Assembly: GCA_027729925.1 (NCBI GenBank)
Contig: JAQCEB010000006.1
Span: 1 to 37,389, forward strand
Reading direction: 5' to 3'
Length of the DNA stretch: 37,389 nucleotides
Origin: Actinomycetota bacterium
Lineage (GTDB): Bacteria > Actinomycetota > Acidimicrobiia > Actinomarinales > Actinomarinaceae
Positions within the stretch are counted from its first letter, which is position 1; every line of letters begins with the position of its first letter. Shown here piece after piece: positions 16,864-24,223 of this stretch. A model generated the notes under the pieces. That model was not told the origin of the DNA. It made no database searches and saw nothing but the letters and a program-made list of their open reading frames with translations. The position numbers and the translations under genes were made by a program.

Positions 16864-17523
16864 TTGAAAACCTTTTTTTTCGAATCAATTTACAATACAC
16901 AAGAATTTGCACTAAGTGAACTTGATTATGAACCAGTACTAGTAATTAGTTTTAAACAAGAACAAGGAAAAGGAACAGCAAAACGAAAATGGTTAAATGC
17001 CGATCAAGCTTTAGCCTGTTCTCTAGCTATAAATCAAAGCGATATTGTAGTTCCTACAACACTTATTCCATTAATAGCGAGTTACATATATATAAGTGAA
17101 GTAAACAATGTTGATAAGTTATCTCTTAAATGGCCAAACGACATAACTTTAAATCAAAAAAAAGTTGGCGGAGTTTTAGTTGAAAAGATAAATGAGAAAA
17201 TTTGCATTGGAATTGGTGTAAATTATTTTTGGAAAAAACCGGAGATATTAAGTGCAGGATCAATTTATTTAGAAAAACAAGATAACAATATGATAAAAAA
17301 TCATGGAGAGGTTTGGGGTGAAATTCTAATATCAACACTCAAACTTGGAAATTTCGATATCTTTGAATATAAAAAAAGGTTAACTACATTAAACAAATTA
17401 GTTGAATATCCGGATGGAAGAGGATGGGTGCAAGATGTAAACCCTGACGGGTCTTTAAGTGTGAAAACTATAAATAATGAAATTATTAATTTAGTGTCAC
17501 CGCTAATTTCTGAGCTAAATTAG
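16864..17523 (+). CDS. birA: Biotin--[acetyl-CoA-carboxylase] ligase, catalytic domain only
   Basis: Activates biotin to biotinyl-AMP and attaches it to the BCCP lysine encoded by the divergent operon. 219 aa with no N-terminal helix-turn-helix, so it is a ligase and not a repressor. K-W-P-N-D (89-93), the following Lys100 in K-K-V-G-G-V-L-V-E and G-I-G-V-N fit the family. The biotinyl-AMP loop, usually G-R-G-R-R-G-R, reads G35-K-G-T-A-K-R41, so the position equivalent to E. coli Arg118 appears to be Thr38. The start is TTG with AGAGG 7 nt upstream; no ATG fits. The next gene follows after 9-24 bp. Confidence 0.88.
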   Translation: MKTFFFESIYNTQEFALSELDYEPVLVISFKQEQGKGTAKRKWLNADQALACSLAINQSDIVVPTTLIPLIASYIYISEVNNVDKLSLKWPNDITLNQKKVGGVLVEKINEKICIGIGVNYFWKKPEILSAGSIYLEKQDNNMIKNHGEVWGEILISTLKLGNFDIFEYKKRLTTLNKLVEYPDGRGWVQDVNPDGSLSVKTINNEIINLVSPLISELN

Positions 17524-17547
17524 TTATTATTAATGGAGCAGGTCAAT

Positions 17548-19638
17548 ATGAAACAGTTAGTAGTTGAAAAAAATAATCCTATTCCAAGATTATGGGAAAC
17601 TCCAATACCTAAACCTGGACCAGGTGAAATTTTAATAAGAAACCATTATTCGGTAATTTCGTCAGGAACAGAGTTAGCAACAATTGAAAATAGTAATAAA
17701 ACAGTTGCTGAAAAATTCCAAAATAAATCAAATTTAGAAAAAGGCTTAAATTTACTTAAAACAGATGGATTTGGAGCTGTGTGGAATGCAGTTTTTCCAA
17801 AGAATATCCTTCCAATAAAATTAGGATATAGCTCTGCAGGTGAAGTTGTACAGCTCGGACAAGGCGTACATAAGTTTCATGTTGGGGATAAAGTAGTTTC
17901 AAATGGTAGCCATGCAGAGTATGTAACAGTTAATGAAAATTTATGTTCAAGAATCCCTGAAGGCGTTGATATAAAAGAAGCATCATTTACTGTTTTAGGA
18001 AGTATAGCTCTTCATGGTTTAAGACTCTCTGAAACAACTCTTGGGTCGAAAATTGTTGTAATTGGTCTAGGGATTGTTGGTCAGTTGGTATATCGATTAG
18101 CCAAGGCACAAGGCTCTGAAGTCATTGGAATTGATCCAGATTCAGAAAGAGTCAAAGTTGATGACAATTTTTTTACTTCAATTGAAGAAGCTGACGTTAG
18201 CAATGTTGATGCAGTAATAATTACAGCAGCTACTAATAGCAATGAGCCAATCGAAATTGCTACGAAAATTTCCAGAAACAAGTCAAAAATTGTAGTTATT
18301 GGAGATATAAAACTTAATATTTCAAGAAATGATTTTTATTACAAAGAACTTGAACTAGTTGTTTCAAAATCGTATGGTCCAGGTAGATACGATAAGCAGT
18401 ATGAAGTTTTAGGAAAAGATTATCCAATTGAATATGTTAGATGGACAGAGAATAGAAATTTTGAAGCATTTTTAAAATTACTTAAGCAAACAAGTATTCA
18501 TTTACTTGATTTAGTAAATTTAGAAATTAGTTTTAATGATGCAGAAAAAATTTACACAAATTTTGATTCTGAGAAAAAACCTTTATCAATAGTTCTTCGA
18601 TACGATTTAGAAAGTAAAGCGAAATTAGAGTTCAATAGTATTAAAAATTTGGAACCTAGGGATGGAAAAGTTAATTTAGGAATACTTGGAGCCGGTAATT
18701 TTGCAGCAACAACTATATTGCCAGTACTAAAAGAATTAAAAAAAGAATGCAAAATATTAGGAATAGCATCAAATAGTGGCCTTAGTTCAGAAAATTTAGC
18801 TAAAAATTTCAAAATAAATAATAAATACTCAACAGAAGATGCAATTCTTAACTCAGAAGAAATAGATGCTATTTTTATTTTAACTCCGCATAATAACCAT
18901 TCTGAACTTGTTATTAAAGCACTAAATAAAGGCAAAGCAGTATATGTTGAGAAGCCGATTGCTTTAACTTTAAAATCTTTGACTGAAATTGAAGAAACTA
19001 TTTATCAAGTTGAAAATCCAAAAATTTACATGGGCTTTAATAGAAGATTTGCTTTAGCTTCACAATTTATTAAGGAACAGCTTATTAAAAATCCAGCAAA
19101 TAGCATGACTTTTAGGTTTAACGTACCAAAACTAGAAAAAGACCATTGGACCAACATTAAAGAAATAGGTGGTGGAAGAGTTGTTGGTGAAGCAATTCAT
19201 GCAATTGATTTAGCATGTTATTTTTTTGATTCTTTACCACAAAGCATTTCTGCCTCAGCACCTATTGACAAAAGAGGCAATGAAGTATTAGATAATCAAG
19301 TATTTTTAAATATTAATTTTCAAAATGGTGCACATGCATCAATACAATATTTTTCAGACTCTAATCCACAACTAGCAAAAGAAAGAATTGAAATACATGG
19401 AAGTAGTAGTTCATTTATTATCGAAGATTTTCAAAAAGTTAGATACTTAATTGATAATCAAGATAGAAGTAAAGTATTTAATTCTGGAAAAGGTCACAAA
19501 GAGTCAATCAAAATATTTTTAGATTATGTATCTAACAAGTCTGAAAACCCATTTACTTGGATCGAGGTTAAGTCAGTTTCTAGTGCAGGTATTATTGCTC
19601 AGAACTTTATTAATTCTGGTAAGCAACATACAGTTTAA
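17548..19638 (+). CDS. Bi-domain oxidoreductase: MDR alcohol-dehydrogenase-like + Gfo/Idh/MocA
   Basis: Two dehydrogenase modules in one chain of 696 aa. Residues 1-350 are a medium-chain dehydrogenase: G-P-G-E-I-L-I-R, S-S-G-T-E, G-D-K-V and a Rossmann motif V-I-G-L-G-I-V-G. Residues from about 375 are a Gfo/Idh/MocA domain starting L-G-I-L-G-A-G-N-F, with V-E-K-P-I near 468 and G-F-N-R-R-F. Such fusions are known from polysaccharide and sugar-modification loci; the substrate is not established here. The classical catalytic-zinc cysteine is not obvious in the first module. The start was chosen at 17548, because GGAG (17535-17538) is 9 nt upstream and homologues begin M-K-Q-V; the ATG at 17533 in the same frame is the alternative. 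A phosphatase gene follows after 3 bp. Confidence 0.82.
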   Translation: MKQLVVEKNNPIPRLWETPIPKPGPGEILIRNHYSVISSGTELATIENSNKTVAEKFQNKSNLEKGLNLLKTDGFGAVWNAVFPKNILPIKLGYSSAGEVVQLGQGVHKFHVGDKVVSNGSHAEYVTVNENLCSRIPEGVDIKEASFTVLGSIALHGLRLSETTLGSKIVVIGLGIVGQLVYRLAKAQGSEVIGIDPDSERVKVDDNFFTSIEEADVSNVDAVIITAATNSNEPIEIATKISRNKSKIVVIGDIKLNISRNDFYYKELELVVSKSYGPGRYDKQYEVLGKDYPIEYVRWTENRNFEAFLKLLKQTSIHLLDLVNLEISFNDAEKIYTNFDSEKKPLSIVLRYDLESKAKLEFNSIKNLEPRDGKVNLGILGAGNFAATTILPVLKELKKECKILGIASNSGLSSENLAKNFKINNKYSTEDAILNSEEIDAIFILTPHNNHSELVIKALNKGKAVYVEKPIALTLKSLTEIEETIYQVENPKIYMGFNRRFALASQFIKEQLIKNPANSMTFRFNVPKLEKDHWTNIKEIGGGRVVGEAIHAIDLACYFFDSLPQSISASAPIDKRGNEVLDNQVFLNINFQNGAHASIQYFSDSNPQLAKERIEIHGSSSSFIIEDFQKVRYLIDNQDRSKVFNSGKGHKESIKIFLDYVSNKSENPFTWIEVKSVSSAGIIAQNFINSGKQHTV

Positions 19639-19641
19639 ATT

Positions 19642-20451
19642 ATGTTTTCACAATTTGATATTTCAGAATTAAAAGCTGCTTTATATGAAGCAGCTGAAGA
19701 AATTAAAAAATTACAATCTGAAGCTTTAATTTCTTCAAAAACATCAGTTGTTGATCTGGTAACTTCTGCTGATCTAAAATCGGAAGAAATTTTAATAAAC
19801 AGAATTCAAAAGATATTTCCTCAGGACGGCATTATTTCTGAAGAATCTGAACCAATAAATGAAAACTCAAATAGGATATGGGTTATTGATCCGTTAGATG
19901 GAACTGTTAATTATGCAAATAATATTCCACAAGTTGCAATAACAATTTTATTAATTGAGGACAATAATCCAATACAATCCATAGTTCTTGATATTTATAG
20001 AGATCATATTTATGAAGGTTATAAAGATTATGGTGCATTTAAAGATGGTATAAAATTGTTACTTTCCAAAAATACTGAGATGAAAAAAGCTTTAGTTGCT
20101 ACAGGATTCCCATATGACAGAGTTATAAACGCACAACAATATATCTTAACATTTGAAACAATTCTAAAAAATTCAGGTGGAATTAGACGATATGGATCCG
20201 CAGCTCTTGACGTTTGTTGGGTTGCTGATAATAAATTTGATGCGTATTATGAATTTTTTATTAAACCCTGGGATACGTTAGGTGCAAGTTTAATACTTCA
20301 TGAGGCAGGTGGGCATGTTGAGGATGAAACAGAAAGATTTCCTTCTATGCAATCGAATTTAATTATTGCTTCAAACTCTAGCATCCATAAAGAATTTAAA
20401 GAATTAGTCCTTAATAATATAAGTCAGGATTTAAAAACAAAATTATTTTAA
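19642..20451 (+). CDS. Inositol monophosphatase family phosphatase
   Basis: A Mg-dependent, Li-sensitive-type sugar-phosphate phosphatase of 269 aa. The family metal sites are visible: Glu67/Glu68 in S-E-E-S, D83-P-L-D-G-T88 and D211 in K-P-W-D-T-L-G-A-S-L. The substrate could be inositol phosphate, fructose-1,6-bisphosphate, histidinol phosphate or an adenylated sulfur metabolite; nothing in the sequence decides. It lies 3 bp after the bi-domain oxidoreductase, so the two are probably co-transcribed and may serve one sugar or cyclitol pathway (inference). The downstream neighbour is a tRNA gene on the opposite strand. Confidence 0.88.
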   Translation: MFSQFDISELKAALYEAAEEIKKLQSEALISSKTSVVDLVTSADLKSEEILINRIQKIFPQDGIISEESEPINENSNRIWVIDPLDGTVNYANNIPQVAITILLIEDNNPIQSIVLDIYRDHIYEGYKDYGAFKDGIKLLLSKNTEMKKALVATGFPYDRVINAQQYILTFETILKNSGGIRRYGSAALDVCWVADNKFDAYYEFFIKPWDTLGASLILHEAGGHVEDETERFPSMQSNLIIASNSSIHKEFKELVLNNISQDLKTKLF

Positions 20452-20457
20452 ATATAG

Positions 20458-20530
20458 CGGCCCCGGCAAGACTCGAACTTGCGACACCAGGTTTAGGAAA
20501 CCTGTGCTCTATCCCCTGAGCTACGAGGCC
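20458..20530 (-). tRNA. tRNA-Arg (anticodon CCU)
   Basis: Read on the minus strand, a 73-nt cloverleaf: acceptor GGCCTCG pairs with CGGGGCC (one G-U), D-arm GCTC/GAGC, anticodon stem CAGGT/ACCTG with loop TTCCTAA (anticodon CCT), T-arm GCAAG-TTCGAGT-CTTGC. The discriminator base is G and CCA is not encoded. It reads AGG codons. It lies antisense in the 141-bp gap between a phosphatase gene and the ABC exporter. Confidence 0.97.
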
Positions 20531-20592
20531 ACATAAAATATAAATAAGGCTAATATCTGATGTGATTTGTCATTTAAATCTTTAGGTAAATA

Positions 20593-21564
20593 ATGTTAGC
20601 AGTTGAAGTAAAAAATATTAAAAAAACATTTCAAAGTAAGCAAGCTACTGTTGAAGCCGTTAAGGATGTTAGTTTTGAAGTTAGAAAAGGTGAGATTTTT
20701 GGTTTATTAGGCCCAAATGGTGCAGGTAAATCGACAACAATTTTGATGCTAACTACATTACTTCAAGTTACTGGTGGATCTGCAAAAATTTTAGGATATG
20801 ATGTTTCTAGTCAAGATAAGTTAGTAAGAGAAAAAATTGGCGTCGCCCTTCAAGATACAGGTATAGATAATTTATTAACTGCTCGAGAATTATTTTTCAC
20901 AACTGCAAGACTTTGGGGGTACTCAAAAGAAGATTCTATCAATAGAACAAATGAATTACTTGAATTAGTTGGATTAACAGAAGCATCTGAAAGAAGAGTT
21001 AAGACGTATTCTGGTGGTATGAAAAGAAGGTTAGATTTAGGATTAAGCTTAGTCCATTCTCCTGAAGTACTTTTTTTAGACGAACCTACAACCGGATTAG
21101 ATCCGGGCTCAAGAAGGGTATTATGGGAAGAAATTAAAAGGCTTAGAGATGGTGGTGTAACTGTTATTTTAACTACCCAGTATCTCGAAGAAGCAGATGA
21201 GCTGGCTGATAGAATAGCAATAATTGATAATGGATTAGTAGTTGCTGAGGGAACTTCAGATGAACTAAAGGCAAGTATAGGTGGTGATGTTATTACTTTT
21301 GCATTTGATAGTGATAGTGACCTTAAGCTAGCACTAAATGTCATAACTGAAGGCGTGCAAGATAAAAACCTAATACGAATCACTGTTGAAGATGGGGCTA
21401 GAAAAATTCCTCAATATGTAAATCAACTAACTGAAAAAAATATTGAAATTAGTTCGGTATCTGCAAGTAAACCAACATTAGATGATGTTTTTCTTAAAGT
21501 AACAGGCTACAGACTAGAAGGTTCTGACAATAAAGAAACAAATGTTGAAAAAGTGGAAGACTGA
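20593..21564 (+). CDS. DrrA-type ABC exporter ATP-binding protein
   Basis: The ATPase of a daunorubicin-resistance-like exporter, 323 aa. Walker A G40-P-N-G-A-G-K-S-T48, the signature Y-S-G-G-M-K-R-R-L (139-147), Walker B V-L-F-L-D-E-P (159-165) and a D-E-P-T-T-G-L-D-P-G-S-R block typical of the DrrA subgroup are present. The C-terminal 80 residues resemble the DUF4162 extension of these ATPases. The stop overlaps the permease start (TGATG). The substrate is unknown; lipids, drugs and glycolipids are all exported by relatives. A weak AGG lies 7 nt before the ATG. Confidence 0.92.
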   Translation: MLAVEVKNIKKTFQSKQATVEAVKDVSFEVRKGEIFGLLGPNGAGKSTTILMLTTLLQVTGGSAKILGYDVSSQDKLVREKIGVALQDTGIDNLLTARELFFTTARLWGYSKEDSINRTNELLELVGLTEASERRVKTYSGGMKRRLDLGLSLVHSPEVLFLDEPTTGLDPGSRRVLWEEIKRLRDGGVTVILTTQYLEEADELADRIAIIDNGLVVAEGTSDELKASIGGDVITFAFDSDSDLKLALNVITEGVQDKNLIRITVEDGARKIPQYVNQLTEKNIEISSVSASKPTLDDVFLKVTGYRLEGSDNKETNVEKVED

Positions 21565-22361
21565 TGAATACAAAAATAACTTTCTTAACTCAATTACAAA
21601 TCCTGACTAAAAGGTTGATTCTTAGAGTTGTAAGAAGACCTCTAGCTGAGTTACCAAATATTTTTATTTCTGCATTTTTCTTATTTGTTTATGATGGTGC
21701 ATTGGGTGGAGTATTCGGAGGTTCTGCAGCCGGAACCCCATTTGATTTTGCAAATGGTAACTTTGTTAACTTTATTCTTCCTGTTTCAATAGTTTCAGCT
21801 TCAGTAAGTGGTGGTGCATCTGGAATATACTTAGTTGAAGATATTGAATCAGGAGTGTTTAAACGATATCAAAGTATGCCTATCTCTAAATGGGCAATAA
21901 TTTTAGCTCCAATGTTAGTTGGTGCATTAAGGGTTTTAATTCAAGCTAGTTTAATTATGATAATTGGAAAAATTATTGGAGCTGATCCTGCAGTTGGTTC
22001 AATTGGATTTTTAATGGTTCTTTCAATTGCTTTTTTGTGGGGTATGGGATTTGCAGGTTATTCTGTAGCAGCGGGTGTTAGATCAGGATCTTCACAAGGA
22101 GCACAGGCAGCATCATTTCTCTTTTTTCCGGCACTCTTTTTAGCACCGACTTTTGTACCTAGAGAAGCTCTTAGGGGTTGGCTTTCAACAGCTTCTGCAT
22201 ATAATCCAACGACTTATGTTATAGAAGCTATGAGAGCGATAATGGTAGAAGGCTGGCTTAATGATGTTATATTTAAAGGATATTTAGCTGCAGGTACTTT
22301 TGCTATTTTAACTTTAACTTTTGCTGTACTTTCTGCTAGAAAAGCGACTGAAAAAGCATAA
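21564..22361 (+). CDS. DrrB-type ABC-2 exporter permease
   Basis: The membrane partner of the preceding ATPase, 265 aa with about six hydrophobic segments. The ABC-2 family landmarks are the central E-x-G-V-F-K-R-Y-Q-S-M-P-I segment, before the third membrane span, and the Y-N-P-T-T-Y-V-I-E-A-M-R-A motif near the C-terminus. One-base overlap with the ATPase gene ensures coupled translation. Together they make a half-type exporter that would dimerise. Confidence 0.9.
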   Translation: MNTKITFLTQLQILTKRLILRVVRRPLAELPNIFISAFFLFVYDGALGGVFGGSAAGTPFDFANGNFVNFILPVSIVSASVSGGASGIYLVEDIESGVFKRYQSMPISKWAIILAPMLVGALRVLIQASLIMIIGKIIGADPAVGSIGFLMVLSIAFLWGMGFAGYSVAAGVRSGSSQGAQAASFLFFPALFLAPTFVPREALRGWLSTASAYNPTTYVIEAMRAIMVEGWLNDVIFKGYLAAGTFAILTLTFAVLSARKATEKA

Positions 22362-22397
22362 ATACAAATTCAATATTAATTAAATTCTATTACTCTA

Positions 22398-22412
22398 TAT
22401 AATTCTTAAGGA
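22398..22412 (+). promoter_or_regulatory. -10 box and Shine-Dalgarno of rplY
   Basis: TATAAT (22398-22403) is followed by AAGGA (22408-22412), 5 nt before the ATG at 22418. The predicted start of transcription falls at or just before the Shine-Dalgarno, giving a very short leader. The -35 is weak. Confidence 0.5.
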
Positions 22413-22417
22413 TAATT

Positions 22418-23098
22418 ATGGAAACAATTTTAAAAGCAACAATTAGAGATAACAAAGGTTCAGCTGAATCTAGAAGACTAAGAATCCAAGGTGACATACC
22501 AGCTATTGTATATGGATTAGGCATGGAACCTTTAACTGTTTCACTTAATGCTAGAGATTTTTCTAATGCTATGAAAACTGAAGCTGGTTCAAACATCATT
22601 TTAAATTTAGAAGTTGGAAATCAAAAATTTACTACCCTAGCTCGAGAAATTCAAAAACATCCTTTTAGAAATGAATTTTTACATGTGGATTTAATTCAAA
22701 TTGACCTAACAAAAACTGTCTCAGCTGATGTAAACATTCATTATGTTGGTACTCCTATTGGGGTTAAAGAAGATGGCGGATTAATCCAAACAATTAATTC
22801 AACAATTTCAATTACAGCTTTACCAACAAATATTCCATCAGCGCTTGATTTAGATATTTCAGGATTAAATGTAGGTGAAAATGCTACAGCAAAAGATGTA
22901 GTACTACCAGAAGGTGTATTACTATCAAATGAAGATGATGAATCAGTCTTAGTAACTATTACTCTCCCAAGAGCAGCAGTAGAAGAAGAGACAGACGAAG
23001 CACTGTTAGATGGCGAAGAATCAACAGAAGATTCAGATGGAGAAGAGTCCTCTACAGAGTCTGATGGCGAAGAGCCTTCTGATGACTCAGGAGAGTAA
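22418..23098 (+). CDS. rplY: 50S ribosomal protein L25/TL5 (CTC form)
   Basis: Binds 5S rRNA in the large subunit. At 226 aa it is the long general-stress/CTC form: an L25 domain (residues 1-95; I-P-A-I-V-Y-G, H-P-F-R-N-E-F-L-H-V-D-L) plus the TL5 beta domain to about 185. The last 40 residues are a Glu/Asp/Ser tail, a feature seen in many actinobacterial L25 proteins. The final 17 bp overlap the probable pth start. rplY next to pth is a widespread arrangement. Confidence 0.93.
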   Translation: METILKATIRDNKGSAESRRLRIQGDIPAIVYGLGMEPLTVSLNARDFSNAMKTEAGSNIILNLEVGNQKFTTLAREIQKHPFRNEFLHVDLIQIDLTKTVSADVNIHYVGTPIGVKEDGGLIQTINSTISITALPTNIPSALDLDISGLNVGENATAKDVVLPEGVLLSNEDDESVLVTITLPRAAVEEETDEALLDGEESTEDSDGEESSTESDGEEPSDDSGE

Positions 23099-23681
23099 TA
23101 AGCTTCTTTACGTTGGACTCTGGAATCCTCAGGTTCAATATCAAAATACAAGACATAATATAGGTGCTGACACACTATTTTCTTTTGCAAAGAAATATTC
23201 AATTGAACTTAAAGACGATATTTCTGGAATTTTCAAATTAGGTACGATGGATTTAGAAGATGTTGATTTAAACATATTAATTCCAATGGTTTCCATGAAT
23301 GTTTCTGGTAAAGCAATTAAAAATTATTTAAAAAAATATAATTTGGAATTAACCAACCTCTTAGTTTTACACGATGATATTGATCTTCCTTTTGGAAAAT
23401 TAAGAATTAAGTCAGGAAGCTCTGATGGAGGTCATAACGGCATTAAATCTATTAACACTAATTTGGGAACTAATGAGTATTTTAGATTTAAAATTGGACT
23501 TGGTCGGCCACCTTTAAAAGTCGATCCTGCTGATTATGTACTTTCAAAGTTTTATACTGATGAAAGAGAGGAAGTCGAATTTTTGATTGAAGATTCTTTA
23601 GATATTTTATTTCAATTTCTTAGTGATAGAGATGTAGCTATTAAAGCTGCATCAGAACGAAGAATTATTGATGTAGTTTAA
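23082..23681 (+). CDS. pth: Peptidyl-tRNA hydrolase
   Basis: Releases tRNA from peptidyl-tRNA that drops off ribosomes. From the ATG at 23082 the protein is 199 aa and overlaps the rplY end by 17 bp. The frame is open back to 23010, but the extra residues are only a shadow of the acidic L25 tail. Catalytic and binding residues are present: Asn15, His25 (T-R-H-N), the Asn in V-S-M-N-V-S-G, the Asp pair in H-D-D-I-D-L-P and the Asn in G-G-H-N-G. The opening motif, usually G-L-G/A-N-P-G, reads G-L-W-N-P-Q, an uncommon change beside the substrate site. The stop overlaps pgsA (TAATG). Confidence 0.9.
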   Translation: MTQESNKLLYVGLWNPQVQYQNTRHNIGADTLFSFAKKYSIELKDDISGIFKLGTMDLEDVDLNILIPMVSMNVSGKAIKNYLKKYNLELTNLLVLHDDIDLPFGKLRIKSGSSDGGHNGIKSINTNLGTNEYFRFKIGLGRPPLKVDPADYVLSKFYTDEREEVEFLIEDSLDILFQFLSDRDVAIKAASERRIIDVV

Positions 23682-24223
23682 TGAAGAAATATATTCCTGA
23701 TATTTTAGCTTTATTTAGGATTCTTTCCTCACCTGTGATTTTATATTTGATACTAGAAGATGGCAGAGATAGTGGTTTAATGTTAGTTCCTGCAATAATT
23801 GCTTTTATTGCTGCTTGGACTGATTTTTTTGATGGCAAATTAGCAAGAAAATGGAATGTTTCATCAAAAACTGGTGCGTTTCTTGATACGATAGCGGACA
23901 AAATATTCATAACACTCATTTTTATAGGATTTAGTTATATAGATAGAGTAAGCGTTTGGATTACAGTCTTATTAATAGTTAGAGAATTTGCTGTAACTGG
24001 CTTAAGAGGATTAGCTGGTAATGAAGGGATACTCATTCCACCAAGTCCAATAGGTAAGCTAAAAGCAAGTTTTCAATTCTGGGCTATTGGTTTTGTTATG
24101 ATGGATTTTTCAGTAAATTTTGGAGTAATTTCCTTAGCTGATTTTTTTGTATACGTTGCGTTTTTATTGTCATACATATCTGGGTATCAATATTTAGTTA
24201 ATTATTTAAATTTTAAAAAATGA
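23681..24223 (+). CDS. pgsA: CDP-diacylglycerol--glycerol-3-phosphate 3-phosphatidyltransferase
   Basis: Makes phosphatidylglycerophosphate, the committed step to phosphatidylglycerol. 180 aa with four or more membrane segments. The CDP-alcohol phosphotransferase signature D-G-x2-A-R-x8-G-x3-D-x3-D is complete at residues 51-73. Relatives make phosphatidylinositol phosphate or cardiolipin in Actinobacteria, so the glycerol-phosphate acceptor is likely but not proven. It overlaps pth by 1 bp and the next gene by 4 bp. Confidence 0.88.
   Translation: MKKYIPDILALFRILSSPVILYLILEDGRDSGLMLVPAIIAFIAAWTDFFDGKLARKWNVSSKTGAFLDTIADKIFITLIFIGFSYIDRVSVWITVLLIVREFAVTGLRGLAGNEGILIPPSPIGKLKASFQFWAIGFVMMDFSVNFGVISLADFFVYVAFLLSYISGYQYLVNYLNFKK

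Noticed and set aside
20548..20558. AGATATTAGCC upstream of tRNA-Arg (minus strand), also found directly before tRNA-Leu at about 32209-32219
   Set aside because: The position relative to the tRNA start differs in the two cases, and part of the second copy is the tRNA itself; likely chance in AT-rich DNA.
20850..21383. 177-codon minus-strand frame across the ABC ATPase gene
   Set aside because: It lies wholly antisense to a gene with intact Walker motifs; low-complexity Ser/Leu composition indicates a shadow frame.
22741..23202. 153-codon minus-strand frame with Ser/Asp-rich N-terminal half
   Set aside because: It is antisense to the L25 acidic tail and the pth start; its Ser-rich composition comes from the complementary Glu/Asp codons.
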